A stretch of DNA of 64,000 bases, taken from Corynebacterium mustelae. GTDB lineage: Bacteria > Actinomycetota > Actinomycetes > Mycobacteriales > Mycobacteriaceae. The first letter of the stretch is position 1. Each line of letters starts with the position of its first letter. Of the stretch, positions 52,291 to 60,782 are shown in pieces. A program made the position numbers and the translations under genes. Location of the stretch: the NCBI RefSeq assembly GCF_001020985.1, contig NZ_CP011542.1, positions 2,976,001 through 3,040,000 on the forward strand. Reading direction: 5' to 3'. The notes beneath the pieces were generated by a model. That model did not search any database. It saw only the letters and a program-made list of their open reading frames with translations, and had not been told where the DNA came from.

Positions 52291-53127
52291 TTAAAAGCCT
52301 CGTTCTACTGGATTGCGCGGGTTAGCACACCACTGAGACCAGCCACCAATGTAGTGCCGTGGAGTTCCAATCCCGGCTAGATTCATAGCGGCAATAAGTT
52401 GCGCCGAATGGTTTCCGGATCCCGAATACACGATTGCATCCGTTACAGTGTGTTCGGTTATGCCGTGCCTCATGAAGATCTCACGCAGTTCATCGGGGGT
52501 TTTAAAGGTGTAATCGGGATTCATTACTTCCCGGGTTGGGATATTGATAGCTCCTGGAATGTGCCCGGCTTTTAGGTCCAAGTATTCTTTACGCCCTGCA
52601 AACCGATTAGGTTCCCGAGCGTCGACAAGCACCCCTGCATACGCCTTGACGTCTTCAATCGTCGCTATTGGCATTCCGCCCAACACTGGTGAGTTCCCCT
52701 CAACCACCCGGGGGTTGCCGGGGCCACCGATGGTACTAAAACCGGCGGTTTCCCACGCTTTTTGCCCTCCATCGAGGATACTTACCTTCGCCACCCCCGC
52801 CCATTTCAGGACCCACCAGGCACGCGCGGCAAACAATCCCCGGTGATTGTCGTAGACCACTACATCTCGATCTCTGGATAACCCCCACCGCTTGAACCAC
52901 AGTTCTAAGGTGGATTGGGTGGGCAGTGGGTTTCGACCAGTAGTGGAGCTCGGGACCGAGGCTAGTGCTTGGGCAGTGTCACAAAATCGGGCTGTCGGAA
53001 TATGCTCAGAATTGTATTGTGCGTAGCCGCCGCCTTCGTGCGCCGACCATAAACTTGCAAGAATAAGTGGCTGGCGACCAGAATTAATCCGTTGTGAAAG
53101 TTCGCTAGCAGAAATGGTGACTGTCAT
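52291..53127 (-). CDS. Rhodanese-like sulfurtransferase, active-site Cys replaced by Ser
   Basis: A 278-residue two-domain rhodanese. The inactive N-terminal domain is about 1-130 (VVVYDNHRGLFAARAWWVLKWAG), and the C-terminal domain has the CAPE-like DAREPNRFAGRKEYLDLKAGHIPGAINIP. The active loop, usually C-G-S-G-V-T-A, reads YSGSGNHSAQ, with Ser at residue 235 encoded by TCG where the persulfide-forming Cys is expected. It may be catalytically dead or work differently. The rest of the loop and the C-terminal GGWSQW are intact. Confidence 0.85.
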   Translation of the reverse strand: MTVTISASELSQRINSGRQPLILASLWSAHEGGGYAQYNSEHIPTARFCDTAQALASVPSSTTGRNPLPTQSTLELWFKRWGLSRDRDVVVYDNHRGLFAARAWWVLKWAGVAKVSILDGGQKAWETAGFSTIGGPGNPRVVEGNSPVLGGMPIATIEDVKAYAGVLVDAREPNRFAGRKEYLDLKAGHIPGAINIPTREVMNPDYTFKTPDELREIFMRHGITEHTVTDAIVYSGSGNHSAQLIAAMNLAGIGTPRHYIGGWSQWCANPRNPVERGF

Positions 53128-53195
53128 GGTTGTTGATTGTAAATCCCAACTGGTCGTTTGAGTAGTTGGCTAGGACATAGCCCGCCTGACCAGTT

Positions 53196-53741
53196 TTAAT
53201 TCTCTTCCGGCCCCAGCAAAAGATACTGCGCTAACCCGTACGTTGCGATCACTGCGAAATCTAAGCCCGGATGCGGGTGCTGGTGATTTACATCTATCAA
53301 CGCATCAGAAACCATAAATAACGGCCCGCCAAGTGAATGCGACACACTGCTATATGTCGCCAACAACGCACCATAAGCCAATAGTCGCTTGTCATGCACC
53401 ATCGGTGCCGCCACCGCTACTGCCGCAAGATGTGGAATAACAAAACCAGGCCGATAGCCCGCCCGCAGACGTCGCGCAATAAACGCCACGTGGCCTAACC
53501 CGAAACACAGTGCACCACGGCGAAGATTCGCATCGTTGCGCAATAATACGATATCGCCTAAAAGGTGCGCCACAGCCCCGGCAACAAACAACGGATCGCG
53601 CAATCGCCGTGGTTGCGCCGCCATGAGGGCGGAGACTATCAGTGGTTTCGCTAGCTTTTCCGCTGGTGTTTTAGCGCCGCACAGCTTTGCGACGCTTGTA
53701 GTTGCGGTAGCTGCCAACGATAAGGCGTTATAGAACTTCAC
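53196..53741 (-). CDS. YhhN/TMEM86-family membrane protein
   Basis: A 181-residue protein with about seven short membrane helices. Conserved YhhN residues are seen in KPLIVSALM, AHLLGDIVLLR (GD) and MVSDALIDVN (SDA). The family includes lysoplasmalogenases and is otherwise uncharacterised in actinobacteria. It lies 5 bp after clpB's stop codon on the same strand and may be cotranscribed. Confidence 0.78.
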   Translation of the reverse strand: MKFYNALSLAATATTSVAKLCGAKTPAEKLAKPLIVSALMAAQPRRLRDPLFVAGAVAHLLGDIVLLRNDANLRRGALCFGLGHVAFIARRLRAGYRPGFVIPHLAAVAVAAPMVHDKRLLAYGALLATYSSVSHSLGGPLFMVSDALIDVNHQHPHPGLDFAVIATYGLAQYLLLGPEEN

Positions 53742-53745
53742 ACCT

Positions 53746-56307
53746 TTATGCTAATCGACTCGTTTCAGTTGTCACGTCCAACGAGCCTGATTCATTCTTG
53801 GCGACCCGAACCGTATCACCATCCCAAATTTCACCAGCAAGCAGTTTCTTAGCCAATTGATCACCGATCTCTTTTTGAATCAAGCGACGTAATGGGCGAG
53901 CACCGTAGGCAGGATCGTATCCGTGTTCTGCCAACCACTTCTTGGCATCCTCGCTGACATCAAGCTCCAGCCGACGATGTGACAGCCGCTTGCGCAAATC
54001 AGCCAGCTGAATATCGACAATGCTGGTCAATTGTTCCTCGCTTAATGGGTCGAAGATAACGACATCATCGAGACGATTGACGAATTCCGGTTTGAAGGCC
54101 TGCTTGACCGCATCCATCATCTGCTCACGAGTACCGCCAGCGCCGAGATTCGAGGTGAGGATCAACACCGTATTCCTAAAGTCAACAGTTCGACCCTGCC
54201 CATCAGTGAGCCGCCCCTCATCCAGCACCTGCAGCAAGATATCGAAAACATCGGGGTGCGCCTTCTCAACTTCGTCGAAAAGCACGACGGTATATGGCCG
54301 CCTACGCACAGCTTCGGTCAGCTGACCACCTTGATCGTAGCCAACATACCCTGGAGGAGCACCGACGAGGCGAGCAACGGAGTGCTTTTCACCGAATTCG
54401 GACATATCGATGCGCACCATCGCCCGATCATCATCGAACATAAATTCTGCCAATGCCTTAGCAAGCTCCGTCTTACCAACGCCCGTCGGCCCTAGGAACA
54501 AGAAGGAACCAGTTGGGCGGTTCGGATCAGCAACCCCAGCGCGGGACCGACGAACCGCATCGGATACCGCTTCCACAGCCTCGGTCTGCCCGACTACTCG
54601 CTTGCCAAGCTCGCCCTCCATGTTGAGCAGCTTCTCAGTTTCGCCAGCGAGCATCTTCCCAGCGGGAATTCCGGTCCACGCTGAAACCACTTCCGCAATC
54701 GTGTCTGGGGTCACCTCTTCTGTCAGCATGGTCGGAGCTGTCGAGGTGGCTTCTGCGTCCGCAAGTTGCTTTTCCAATTCAGGAATACGCCCATACCGCA
54801 ATTCCGCTACCTTGCCATAGTCGCCATCACGTTCTGCGATCTCCGACTCCTGGCGCAATTGCTCCAGCTCTTCTTTGGCTTCCCGCACCTTGTCAATGGC
54901 GGCTTTCTCGTTGTGCCACCGGGCTTTTAGTTCTCCCAATCGTTCCCGCTCGTCGGCCAACTCTTGCTGCAGTTTCTCCAACCGATCTTTAGAAGCCGCA
55001 TCGGTTTCTTTGGTTAACGCGACTTCCTCAATTTCTAGCCGACGCACGATCCGCTCAAGTTCATCAATTTCCTGCGGTGAGGAATCGATCTCCATACGCA
55101 ACCGAGAAGCGGCCTCATCAACTAAGTCGATAGCTTTGTCCGGCAGGAACCGCGAGGTGATATACCGATCGGACAGGGTTGCAGCTGCCACCAGTGCCGA
55201 GTCCTGAATGCGAACTCCGTGATGCACTTCGTAGCGTTCTTTCAAACCGCGCAAAATTCCTATGGCGTCCTCAACTGAGGGCTCACCTACAAATACTTGC
55301 TGGAACCGCCGTTCCAAGGCGGCATCTTTCTCAATATATTTGCGGTATTCATCAAGAGTCGTGGCACCGACTAATCGCAGCTCCCCTCGGGCGAGCAACG
55401 GCTTAATCATATTGCCAGCATCCATCGCGGATTCGCCCGTAGCACCAGCACCCACTATGGTGTGGAGTTCGTCGATGAAAGTAATAATTTCGCCTTCTGC
55501 TTCTTTAATTTCATCGAGCACAGCCTTGAGTCGTTCTTCAAACTCGCCGCGGTACTTTGCACCAGCGACCATGGATCCAAGATCCAGGCTAATCAGCGTC
55601 TTTCCACGCAAGGATTCCGGAACGTCGCCCGCTACGATACGACGTGCCAGCCCTTCAACGATCGCGGTTTTACCAACACCAGGTTCACCGATCAATACTG
55701 GATTATTCTTTGTTCGGCGCGACAACACCTGGACAACGCGGCGAATTTCCGCATCGCGACCGATTACGGGGTCAATCTTGCCTTCCCTAGCACGGGCGGT
55801 GAGATCTGTTGAATACTTTTCTAATGCCTGGAAGCTCCCTTCCGGGTCCTGGTCGGTAACCTTTTTAGTCCCCCGCACTGTCGGGAACACACCTTTAATA
55901 GCGTCGTAAGTTGCGCCGCGTTTGGTCAACAACTCGGCGGCATCGGATTTTCCGCGAGCTATACCGGCTAGTAACACTTCAGTAGAGACATACTCATCAC
56001 CTAATTCACCCGCTAGCTCCTGAGCCGCGGTTAGCGCATTCAATGCATCACGGTTAAAGGTGGGATTTGCCATCCCCGAGCCTTCAGCTCGCGGATAGCC
56101 GTTAACTAAAGTCACGGCTTCTTGCCGCACAACTTCTGGATCAACACCGGTAGCCCGAAGCACTGGGATAGCAATGCTGTCTTCCTGACCTAAAATCGCT
56201 GCTAGCAAATGCGCAGGGCGAATATCTGGATTACCCAGAGCCGAGGCCTGCTGCAAGGCCATTTGCAATGCTTCCTGCGTTTTTGTTGTTGGGTTAAAAG
56301 CGTTCAT
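53746..56307 (-). CDS. clpB: ClpB disaggregase (Hsp100 ATPase)
   Basis: An 853-residue AAA+ chaperone that with DnaK rescues aggregated proteins. N-terminal Clp domain (about 1-145), first AAA module with Walker [10 protein letters not shown], coiled-coil middle domain (about 395-520, with heptad-like [11 protein letters not shown]), and second AAA module with GPTGVGKTE and DEVEKAHPD. The start [14 protein letters not shown] follows AAAGGAG; an upstream ATG at 56352 would lie inside the HAIR operator. Regulation by HspR is indicated by that operator. Confidence 0.97.
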   Translation of the reverse strand: MNAFNPTTKTQEALQMALQQASALGNPDIRPAHLLAAILGQEDSIAIPVLRATGVDPEVVRQEAVTLVNGYPRAEGSGMANPTFNRDALNALTAAQELAGELGDEYVSTEVLLAGIARGKSDAAELLTKRGATYDAIKGVFPTVRGTKKVTDQDPEGSFQALEKYSTDLTARAREGKIDPVIGRDAEIRRVVQVLSRRTKNNPVLIGEPGVGKTAIVEGLARRIVAGDVPESLRGKTLISLDLGSMVAGAKYRGEFEERLKAVLDEIKEAEGEIITFIDELHTIVGAGATGESAMDAGNMIKPLLARGELRLVGATTLDEYRKYIEKDAALERRFQQVFVGEPSVEDAIGILRGLKERYEVHHGVRIQDSALVAAATLSDRYITSRFLPDKAIDLVDEAASRLRMEIDSSPQEIDELERIVRRLEIEEVALTKETDAASKDRLEKLQQELADERERLGELKARWHNEKAAIDKVREAKEELEQLRQESEIAERDGDYGKVAELRYGRIPELEKQLADAEATSTAPTMLTEEVTPDTIAEVVSAWTGIPAGKMLAGETEKLLNMEGELGKRVVGQTEAVEAVSDAVRRSRAGVADPNRPTGSFLFLGPTGVGKTELAKALAEFMFDDDRAMVRIDMSEFGEKHSVARLVGAPPGYVGYDQGGQLTEAVRRRPYTVVLFDEVEKAHPDVFDILLQVLDEGRLTDGQGRTVDFRNTVLILTSNLGAGGTREQMMDAVKQAFKPEFVNRLDDVVIFDPLSEEQLTSIVDIQLADLRKRLSHRRLELDVSEDAKKWLAEHGYDPAYGARPLRRLIQKEIGDQLAKKLLAGEIWDGDTVRVAKNESGSLDVTTETSRLA

Positions 56308-56337
56308 TTTTCTCCTTTTGGTTTCAACTTCCCTAAA

Positions 56338-56356
56338 TTGAGTAAGATACACTCAA
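56338..56356. promoter_or_regulatory. HAIR operator for HspR upstream of clpB
   Basis: TTGAGT (56338-56343), a 7-bp spacer and ACTCAA (56351-56356) match the inverted repeat CTTGAGT-N7-ACTCAAG bound by HspR, with only the outermost bases differing. It lies 31 bp before the clpB ATG. hspR itself is at the window's right end. Confidence 0.9.
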
Positions 56357-56501
56357 CTTTGGTACCAGCATACACTAAAATTCAAAAAATGTTTAGCCCC
56401 CCAGGCTCAAGTTTTAAAATTTGACGGAATTCACATGCCCAATTTTAAACAAACCCCTCCCACTAAACCCGCTCCCCCCTATAATTTTTTGACCACATTT
56501 G

Positions 56502-56541
56502 CAAAAAATTGCGGCCAGACCAATCAAGATCCGACCGCAAT
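56502..56541 (-). terminator. Terminator of the His-rich small gene
   Basis: ATTGCGG (56508-56514) pairs with CCGCAAT (56535-56541), and on the minus strand the stem is followed directly by T6. It is 20 bp after the stop. Confidence 0.85.
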
Positions 56542-56560
56542 TCATTTAACTTAATTACAA

Positions 56561-56713
56561 TTAAGCAACTTCACACTCATCCCAATGTCCATCGTGCTCA
56601 CGATGCCGATGTCCATCGTGGATATAATCCACATGATCACCATGCTGGACGGCTTCATGTCCACAGCCCTCGCCGTGGATATGCTCATGATTCTCATGAA
56701 TCTTGCAGCTCAT
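56561..56713 (-). CDS. Histidine-rich 50-residue protein, putative metal binder
   Basis: A 50-residue protein starting MSCKIHENHEHIHGEG. It has about a dozen His plus many Asp and Glu (HGDHVDYIHDGHRHREHDGHWDE) and three Cys (SCK, GCG and ECE), a metal-buffering composition. AAAGG lies nine bases before this ATG; ATG at 56719 would add two residues. A strong terminator shows that it is a real transcript. Similar short proteins occur in actinobacteria, sometimes misnamed. Zinc or nickel storage is inference. Confidence 0.75.
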   Translation of the reverse strand: MSCKIHENHEHIHGEGCGHEAVQHGDHVDYIHDGHRHREHDGHWDECEVA

Positions 56714-56805
56714 TTTCATTAACCTTTCTGGGTGCCGTTGTCTTTCATGTCTCAATCTACCCGATTTCTGCACGTTGTAAAGATTTTGGCGCAAACTTTT
56801 TCAAA

Positions 56806-56819
56806 TGAAAGCATTTTCA
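56806..56819. promoter_or_regulatory. Possible Zur-type palindrome upstream of the His-rich gene
   Basis: TGAAAGCATTTTCA is an imperfect palindrome with TGAAA/TTTCA ends, similar to the AT-rich zinc-uptake-regulator boxes of corynebacteria. It is about 90 bp upstream of the small gene. The match is by eye only. Confidence 0.35.
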
Positions 56820-57004
56820 ATAACGACGCGCCGATAGTGGGAAATTTCAATAAAGAAAGCTTAATGAAAATAGTGCCACTAAACTGGAAATATTAAAATT
56901 AACGATCCGATTTATATGTTTTTCTAAGGAAGGTTACCCCCTGTATAGACTAACCACATTCGGGGTTACCTGTTCGACCCAGAAACAGGGTTAAAATAGA
57001 CACC

Positions 57005-58141
57005 GTGACTGTAGAAACCCCGTTGAATCAAACCGTTGAGAAGCTACGTGCACTCAGCGAGGAATTCTCACGGGACGTTTTCCACTCGTTTTTCCGAAGT
57101 CACCCCCACGAGCGCCTCGTGATTAGCCCCGAGTTTCCCGTTGCCGCCGCAGTTAGCTTTATCTGCCACGGCGCAGACGCAAACGGCACGTTGTATCCTG
57201 AGACGGAAAATCGGCTCCGGGAATTAGCTGAGATCATCACCGCCCATGGATTCCGATCCATCCTGCCGTTCGCCGATGCAATCACCAAATCGATTCGACA
57301 CTACTGCATGCGCGATGACTTTTTTGGCACTATTGCCGCAGAACGAGCAGTAGAACAGGCTGCGGAAATTCTCAATCACCAAGCCCTGTCGTCGATAAGC
57401 CACCCAGTCATGGCGGAAGTCGTGGAGGTAGAAAAACGGTGCCGCAATATTTCAGTGGTACGAGTTCTCACCGACTACCAGATCGACTACCGCTCCGGGC
57501 AGTTTCTCACAGTTAATTCGGACTACACCGGGGGGCGTTGGCGTGATCTTTGCCCAAGCATCCCATCCAACGAAGCCCGACAAGTCGAATTCCACGTCTA
57601 CGCTGGTGACGAAGCCACCTCCATCCTGGGTGCATCCCGTGCTGGTGACCGGCTCCGTATCGGGGCTGCCGGTGGTGGGTTCACTATCGACTATGAAGAA
57701 GACCTCCTTCTTCTCGCACACGGCACGGGACTAGCTGCGGCTCGCGCCATCATCATTGACCTGCTAATGCGATCCAACCAACCCCGCACCCATCTTTTCG
57801 TCAGCGCAGACTATCCCGGTGAACTCTACGAGCTTCAAGGGCTCTGGCAACTTGCCAGCGCCGCCCCGTGGTTATTTATCAAACCTATCGTCCGCAATAA
57901 AACCGATGCCTGGTGGGTCGGCGCCACCGAACACAGCACTGCTCCGCGGGGTCTGCACTTGATGGAGGTCGGTAAACTTGGCGAAGTTGTTTCCAGCTAC
58001 GGAACCTGGGAAGGACACCAAATCCTCATCACTGGCCCGACCGATATTGTCACCGAAACTCGGCTCGCACTGCTTCGTGGCGGCACTCCAGACTCGATAA
58101 TCCAAACTCAAGGTTCCAGCCGCGATTATTTCTGGGACTAG
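57005..58141 (+). CDS. Flavohaemoprotein-like reductase
   Basis: A 378-residue protein starting at GTG. The N-terminal 135 residues resemble a globin-like helical domain (VEKLRALSEEFSRDVFHSFF, IRHYCMRDDFF). The rest is a ferredoxin-reductase-type FAD/NAD(P)H module (YRSGQFLTVNSDYTGGRWR, then LLLLAHGTGLAAARAIIIDLL). The FAD-contacting RxYS is replaced by a divergent RDLCPS. Related to the divergent actinobacterial type II flavohaemoglobins. A role in NO or redox chemistry is inference; haem binding is uncertain. Confidence 0.72.
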   Translation: MTVETPLNQTVEKLRALSEEFSRDVFHSFFRSHPHERLVISPEFPVAAAVSFICHGADANGTLYPETENRLRELAEIITAHGFRSILPFADAITKSIRHYCMRDDFFGTIAAERAVEQAAEILNHQALSSISHPVMAEVVEVEKRCRNISVVRVLTDYQIDYRSGQFLTVNSDYTGGRWRDLCPSIPSNEARQVEFHVYAGDEATSILGASRAGDRLRIGAAGGGFTIDYEEDLLLLAHGTGLAAARAIIIDLLMRSNQPRTHLFVSADYPGELYELQGLWQLASAAPWLFIKPIVRNKTDAWWVGATEHSTAPRGLHLMEVGKLGEVVSSYGTWEGHQILITGPTDIVTETRLALLRGGTPDSIIQTQGSSRDYFWD

Positions 58142-58201
58142 CAGACTAGCACCGCCTGATATAAGCATTCTCCCCTACCCACGACTTCTCATAGATCCAT
58201 C

Positions 58202-58275
58202 AAGTCGGAGATTCAGGTTCTGGAGGCGTCGAAAAGCACACGTCGATTGCCACTAAAACTATAAATCTCCGACTT
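58202..58275. repeat. 12-bp perfect inverted repeat enclosing the 11-bp word
   Basis: AAGTCGGAGATT (58202-58213) and AATCTCCGACTT (58264-58275) pair perfectly around a 50-base centre. The centre holds CGTCGAAAAGC at 58227-58237. The element lies between the convergent reductase and nitrilase genes. Its architecture copies the intergenic inverted-arm family but with different arms. Confidence 0.75.
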
Positions 58276-58297
58276 CACCCCACGTGTAAAACCACAC

Positions 58298-58337
58298 AGC
58301 CGCCAACAGCTTTCCGAGCGAAAAGGAATTGGCGGCT
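58298..58337 (-). terminator. Probable terminator of the nitrilase-family gene
   Basis: AGCCGCCAA (58298-58306) pairs with TTGGCGGCT (58329-58337), 7 bp after the stop on the minus strand, followed by a short T run (TTTT). Confidence 0.7.
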
Positions 58338-58344
58338 AGTTAGG

Positions 58345-59163
58345 CTACTTATGTGAATAATCTTGCGGATAATCCACAACGGGAAGCTTTTCACGTACCC
58401 GTGCCACATCAGCGATATCGATGTCAAAGAGCAATAGCTCCTCCTCAGCTCCCGCTTCAGCCGCGATCCGACCATCGGGGGTCGTGATCGTAGAGCACCC
58501 TACACCGCGTGGTGCAGTGCCGGAAGGCTGCGTTTCAGCCTGATCTGCCGCTATTACCCAGGATGTGGAATCGAGAGCACGAGCTTGGCTGAGCAGGTGT
58601 TTTTGCCGGAGTTTATCCGCGCCACCTGCCCAAGAAATAGGTACCACGATAACCTGCGCGCCGCGTGCTGCTAGCTGCCGGAAAAGCTCCGGAAACCTCA
58701 AGTCGTAGCAGATAGCTAGGCCGATTTTTGTATCGGCGTAGTCGAAAACCACGAGCTTTTCGCCTGGTTTCACGGTGTCCGATTCACGGTAGCCAAATGC
58801 ATCGTACGTGTGGATTTTATCGTAGTGGTGAACCTCGCCGGTGGGCAGAGCGGCAATCGCGGTGTTTGTTATTCGATTGATCGTTTTATCACCGCGATGT
58901 ATCGAATCAGCGGGGCGAAAAATGCCAGCAATTATGGCGATGTTTTCTAATTGTGCGCAATCAGCAATGGCGGTGACAAAATCACCTTCAAGGGGTTCGG
59001 CAGCTTTATCGAGACGCCCGGTGCCAAACGCCTGCATCGTTGCTTCAGGAAAGACAATCAGCCGGGCGCCTTGCTTGGCGGCAGTGGCAGCAAGGGCACA
59101 AACCCGAGCGAGATTGTCGGGTTTATCCACAGATGAGCGAATTTGACCGATTGCAACTTTCAT
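58345..59163 (-). CDS. Carbon-nitrogen hydrolase (nitrilase/amidase superfamily)
   Basis: A 272-residue hydrolase with the Glu-Lys-Cys triad: FPEATMQAF (Glu), YDKIHTYDAFGY (Lys) and AICYDLRFPELFR (Cys). It belongs to the Nit1/Nit2 omega-amidase or deaminated-glutathione-amidase-like branch; the substrate is not defined. MKVAIGQIRSS is the family start; an upstream ATG at 59190 was rejected. It is divergent from the small gene at 59266. Confidence 0.9.
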   Translation of the reverse strand: MKVAIGQIRSSVDKPDNLARVCALAATAAKQGARLIVFPEATMQAFGTGRLDKAAEPLEGDFVTAIADCAQLENIAIIAGIFRPADSIHRGDKTINRITNTAIAALPTGEVHHYDKIHTYDAFGYRESDTVKPGEKLVVFDYADTKIGLAICYDLRFPELFRQLAARGAQVIVVPISWAGGADKLRQKHLLSQARALDSTSWVIAADQAETQPSGTAPRGVGCSTITTPDGRIAAEAGAEEELLLFDIDIADVARVREKLPVVDYPQDYSHK

Positions 59164-59265
59164 GGCTCCCAGCATAATGCCTGTTCGCATCCGAAGTTAT
59201 CCACAGGCGAAAATTATTTTTTAAAGTTTTGCCACTTTTGGTTGCACTGTTGTTGCAATGGAGCT

Positions 59266-59517
59266 ATGAGTACTTTCACATCTTTTGATCGAAACGTTGA
59301 GTTTCCCTTCTCTCCGCCACCGCAGCTACCCGTTAGCCACGACGTTGGGGCAGCTAACAGCACAAACGCCGCACTGGCGCAGTTTCACTCAGTCACCCTT
59401 GACGCATTGTCATCTAAAGAGGCTGCGTTGGCGGACCATATTTCCGCTTTACGACGATTCACTGCCGCCCAAATTCAGATTGATTCCTCCTTCGCTACCA
59501 ATCTGGAGGAAAAATAA
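59266..59517 (+). CDS. Small helical protein (WXG100-size), partner of the hydrolase
   Basis: An 83-residue protein with a disordered Pro/Ser start (FPFSPPPQLPVSH) and one long helix pair (AALAQFHSVTLDALSSKEAALADHISALRRFTAAQ). No WxG motif is seen. Size and helicity resemble ESX-type or WXG100 partners. Its stop overlaps the start of the hydrolase gene (TAATG). Start taken at 59266, with GGAG only two bases upstream. Function inferred from pairing only. Confidence 0.55.
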   Translation: MSTFTSFDRNVEFPFSPPPQLPVSHDVGAANSTNAALAQFHSVTLDALSSKEAALADHISALRRFTAAQIQIDSSFATNLEEK

Positions 59518-60779
59518 TGCTGCCACTAGATTCCACTTTGCTGAAACAAGCTGCAGCTTCCCATCGGCAATTTGTCGCTGCTACAGAACAATTCCTGACC
59601 GAACTTAAGCCACAATGGGCTAAGGCTTTCAACGTTGCTACCGGCATGGCATACGACGCAGGCAAAGACACCTTGGGGGAAATCGTTGAATCGATGGTCG
59701 CTGAATGGACGAAATCCCACAAACTAGCGACATACTTGGAGCTTACTGCCGATACACAACGGGACTTGGAGCGAAAACTCCATCTCGTTTCTTCAATGGC
59801 CCGCGCTTTAGGTCTAGCAGTGGAAGGCCCAGTTGTAGTTCCAGTAACACCTGCCGCAATTAACCTAGTCGCCATATTTCAGCAGATAGTTAGTACTATC
59901 TACGCTTGGGGGAAGATGCTTGATACCGCATGTGCATGGCAGGTCATGGAGCTGTCGGGGTGCTCGCTGACGCCTGATCCGAAGGCGAAGCTGCTGGCGG
60001 AGTTGGAAATGTCTGAGTTACCTGAAAACCGGTTGTCCAAACAACATAGCGAGGCCATGACACAAGCACCCCCTGAAATCACCCAGCTATTGGCCGATAA
60101 TCCGGAAGCTCAATTACTTCAGGTATCGAAAAATAATTTCGCAGTTGTTTTAGGGGATCCCTATACCGCAGATGTAGTCAGTACCGTATATGGTGGGGTT
60201 GGCTCAGCTGAACCCAACCAGTGGGCTGGAGATCTTGGCCGCTTGAAGGAATTCCATGGAACGGTTGCAGGTGCAGTGGCACCGGAAAAGATCAGTACGG
60301 CAACGGTAATGTTTGTGAATTTGGATTCTCCATCAAGCTTGCCCGCTGGGGCTAGCCCGATACCGCCGATCAAGGGAGCAGAGCAGGTTCAAGTGTTCCA
60401 ACAGTCGTTAGCAGCAGCTAATCCCCAAGCCAAACAGCTAGCACTGGGGCACAGTCTAGGTTCAGTCACACTAGCATTAGCTGGCCAACGTCCGGGCGGA
60501 TTAGCAGCGGATACCATGATTAATGTTGGTAGTCCAGGAAACCGTGCCCCATCAGCCCATGCTATTGAGCTGAAAGGAGAAAACCCCCGGATCATTTCTG
60601 CGATCAATGATGCAGACCCGATCCGGATGGTTCCTGATATTCATGGGCCAGCCCCTCATTCACCAGAATATGGTGCCGAGGTGTGGAATTTGCACGGCGA
60701 TCATTCCTCCTATTTCCGTGACTCCGCATTCCAACACCTCGTAGCCAAGGAGGTTCGCAGGCTTGCGCAATCAGACTAG
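59517..60779 (+). CDS. Alpha/beta hydrolase with helical N-terminal domain (DUF1023-like)
   Basis: A 420-residue protein. Residues 1-190 are helical (SHRQFVAATEQFLTELKPQWA, LLKQAAASH), like the N-terminal modules of type VII-linked proteins. The C-terminal 230 residues form an alpha/beta hydrolase with nucleophile motif LGHSLGSVTLALAGQRPG, an acid region (NDADPIRMVP) and a His in LHGDHSSYF. It matches the DUF1023 class often linked to WXG100 proteins. It is coupled to the preceding gene. Substrate unknown; a secreted or toxin-like role is possible. Confidence 0.72.
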   Translation: MLPLDSTLLKQAAASHRQFVAATEQFLTELKPQWAKAFNVATGMAYDAGKDTLGEIVESMVAEWTKSHKLATYLELTADTQRDLERKLHLVSSMARALGLAVEGPVVVPVTPAAINLVAIFQQIVSTIYAWGKMLDTACAWQVMELSGCSLTPDPKAKLLAELEMSELPENRLSKQHSEAMTQAPPEITQLLADNPEAQLLQVSKNNFAVVLGDPYTADVVSTVYGGVGSAEPNQWAGDLGRLKEFHGTVAGAVAPEKISTATVMFVNLDSPSSLPAGASPIPPIKGAEQVQVFQQSLAAANPQAKQLALGHSLGSVTLALAGQRPGGLAADTMINVGSPGNRAPSAHAIELKGENPRIISAINDADPIRMVPDIHGPAPHSPEYGAEVWNLHGDHSSYFRDSAFQHLVAKEVRRLAQSD

Positions 60780-60782
60780 TTG

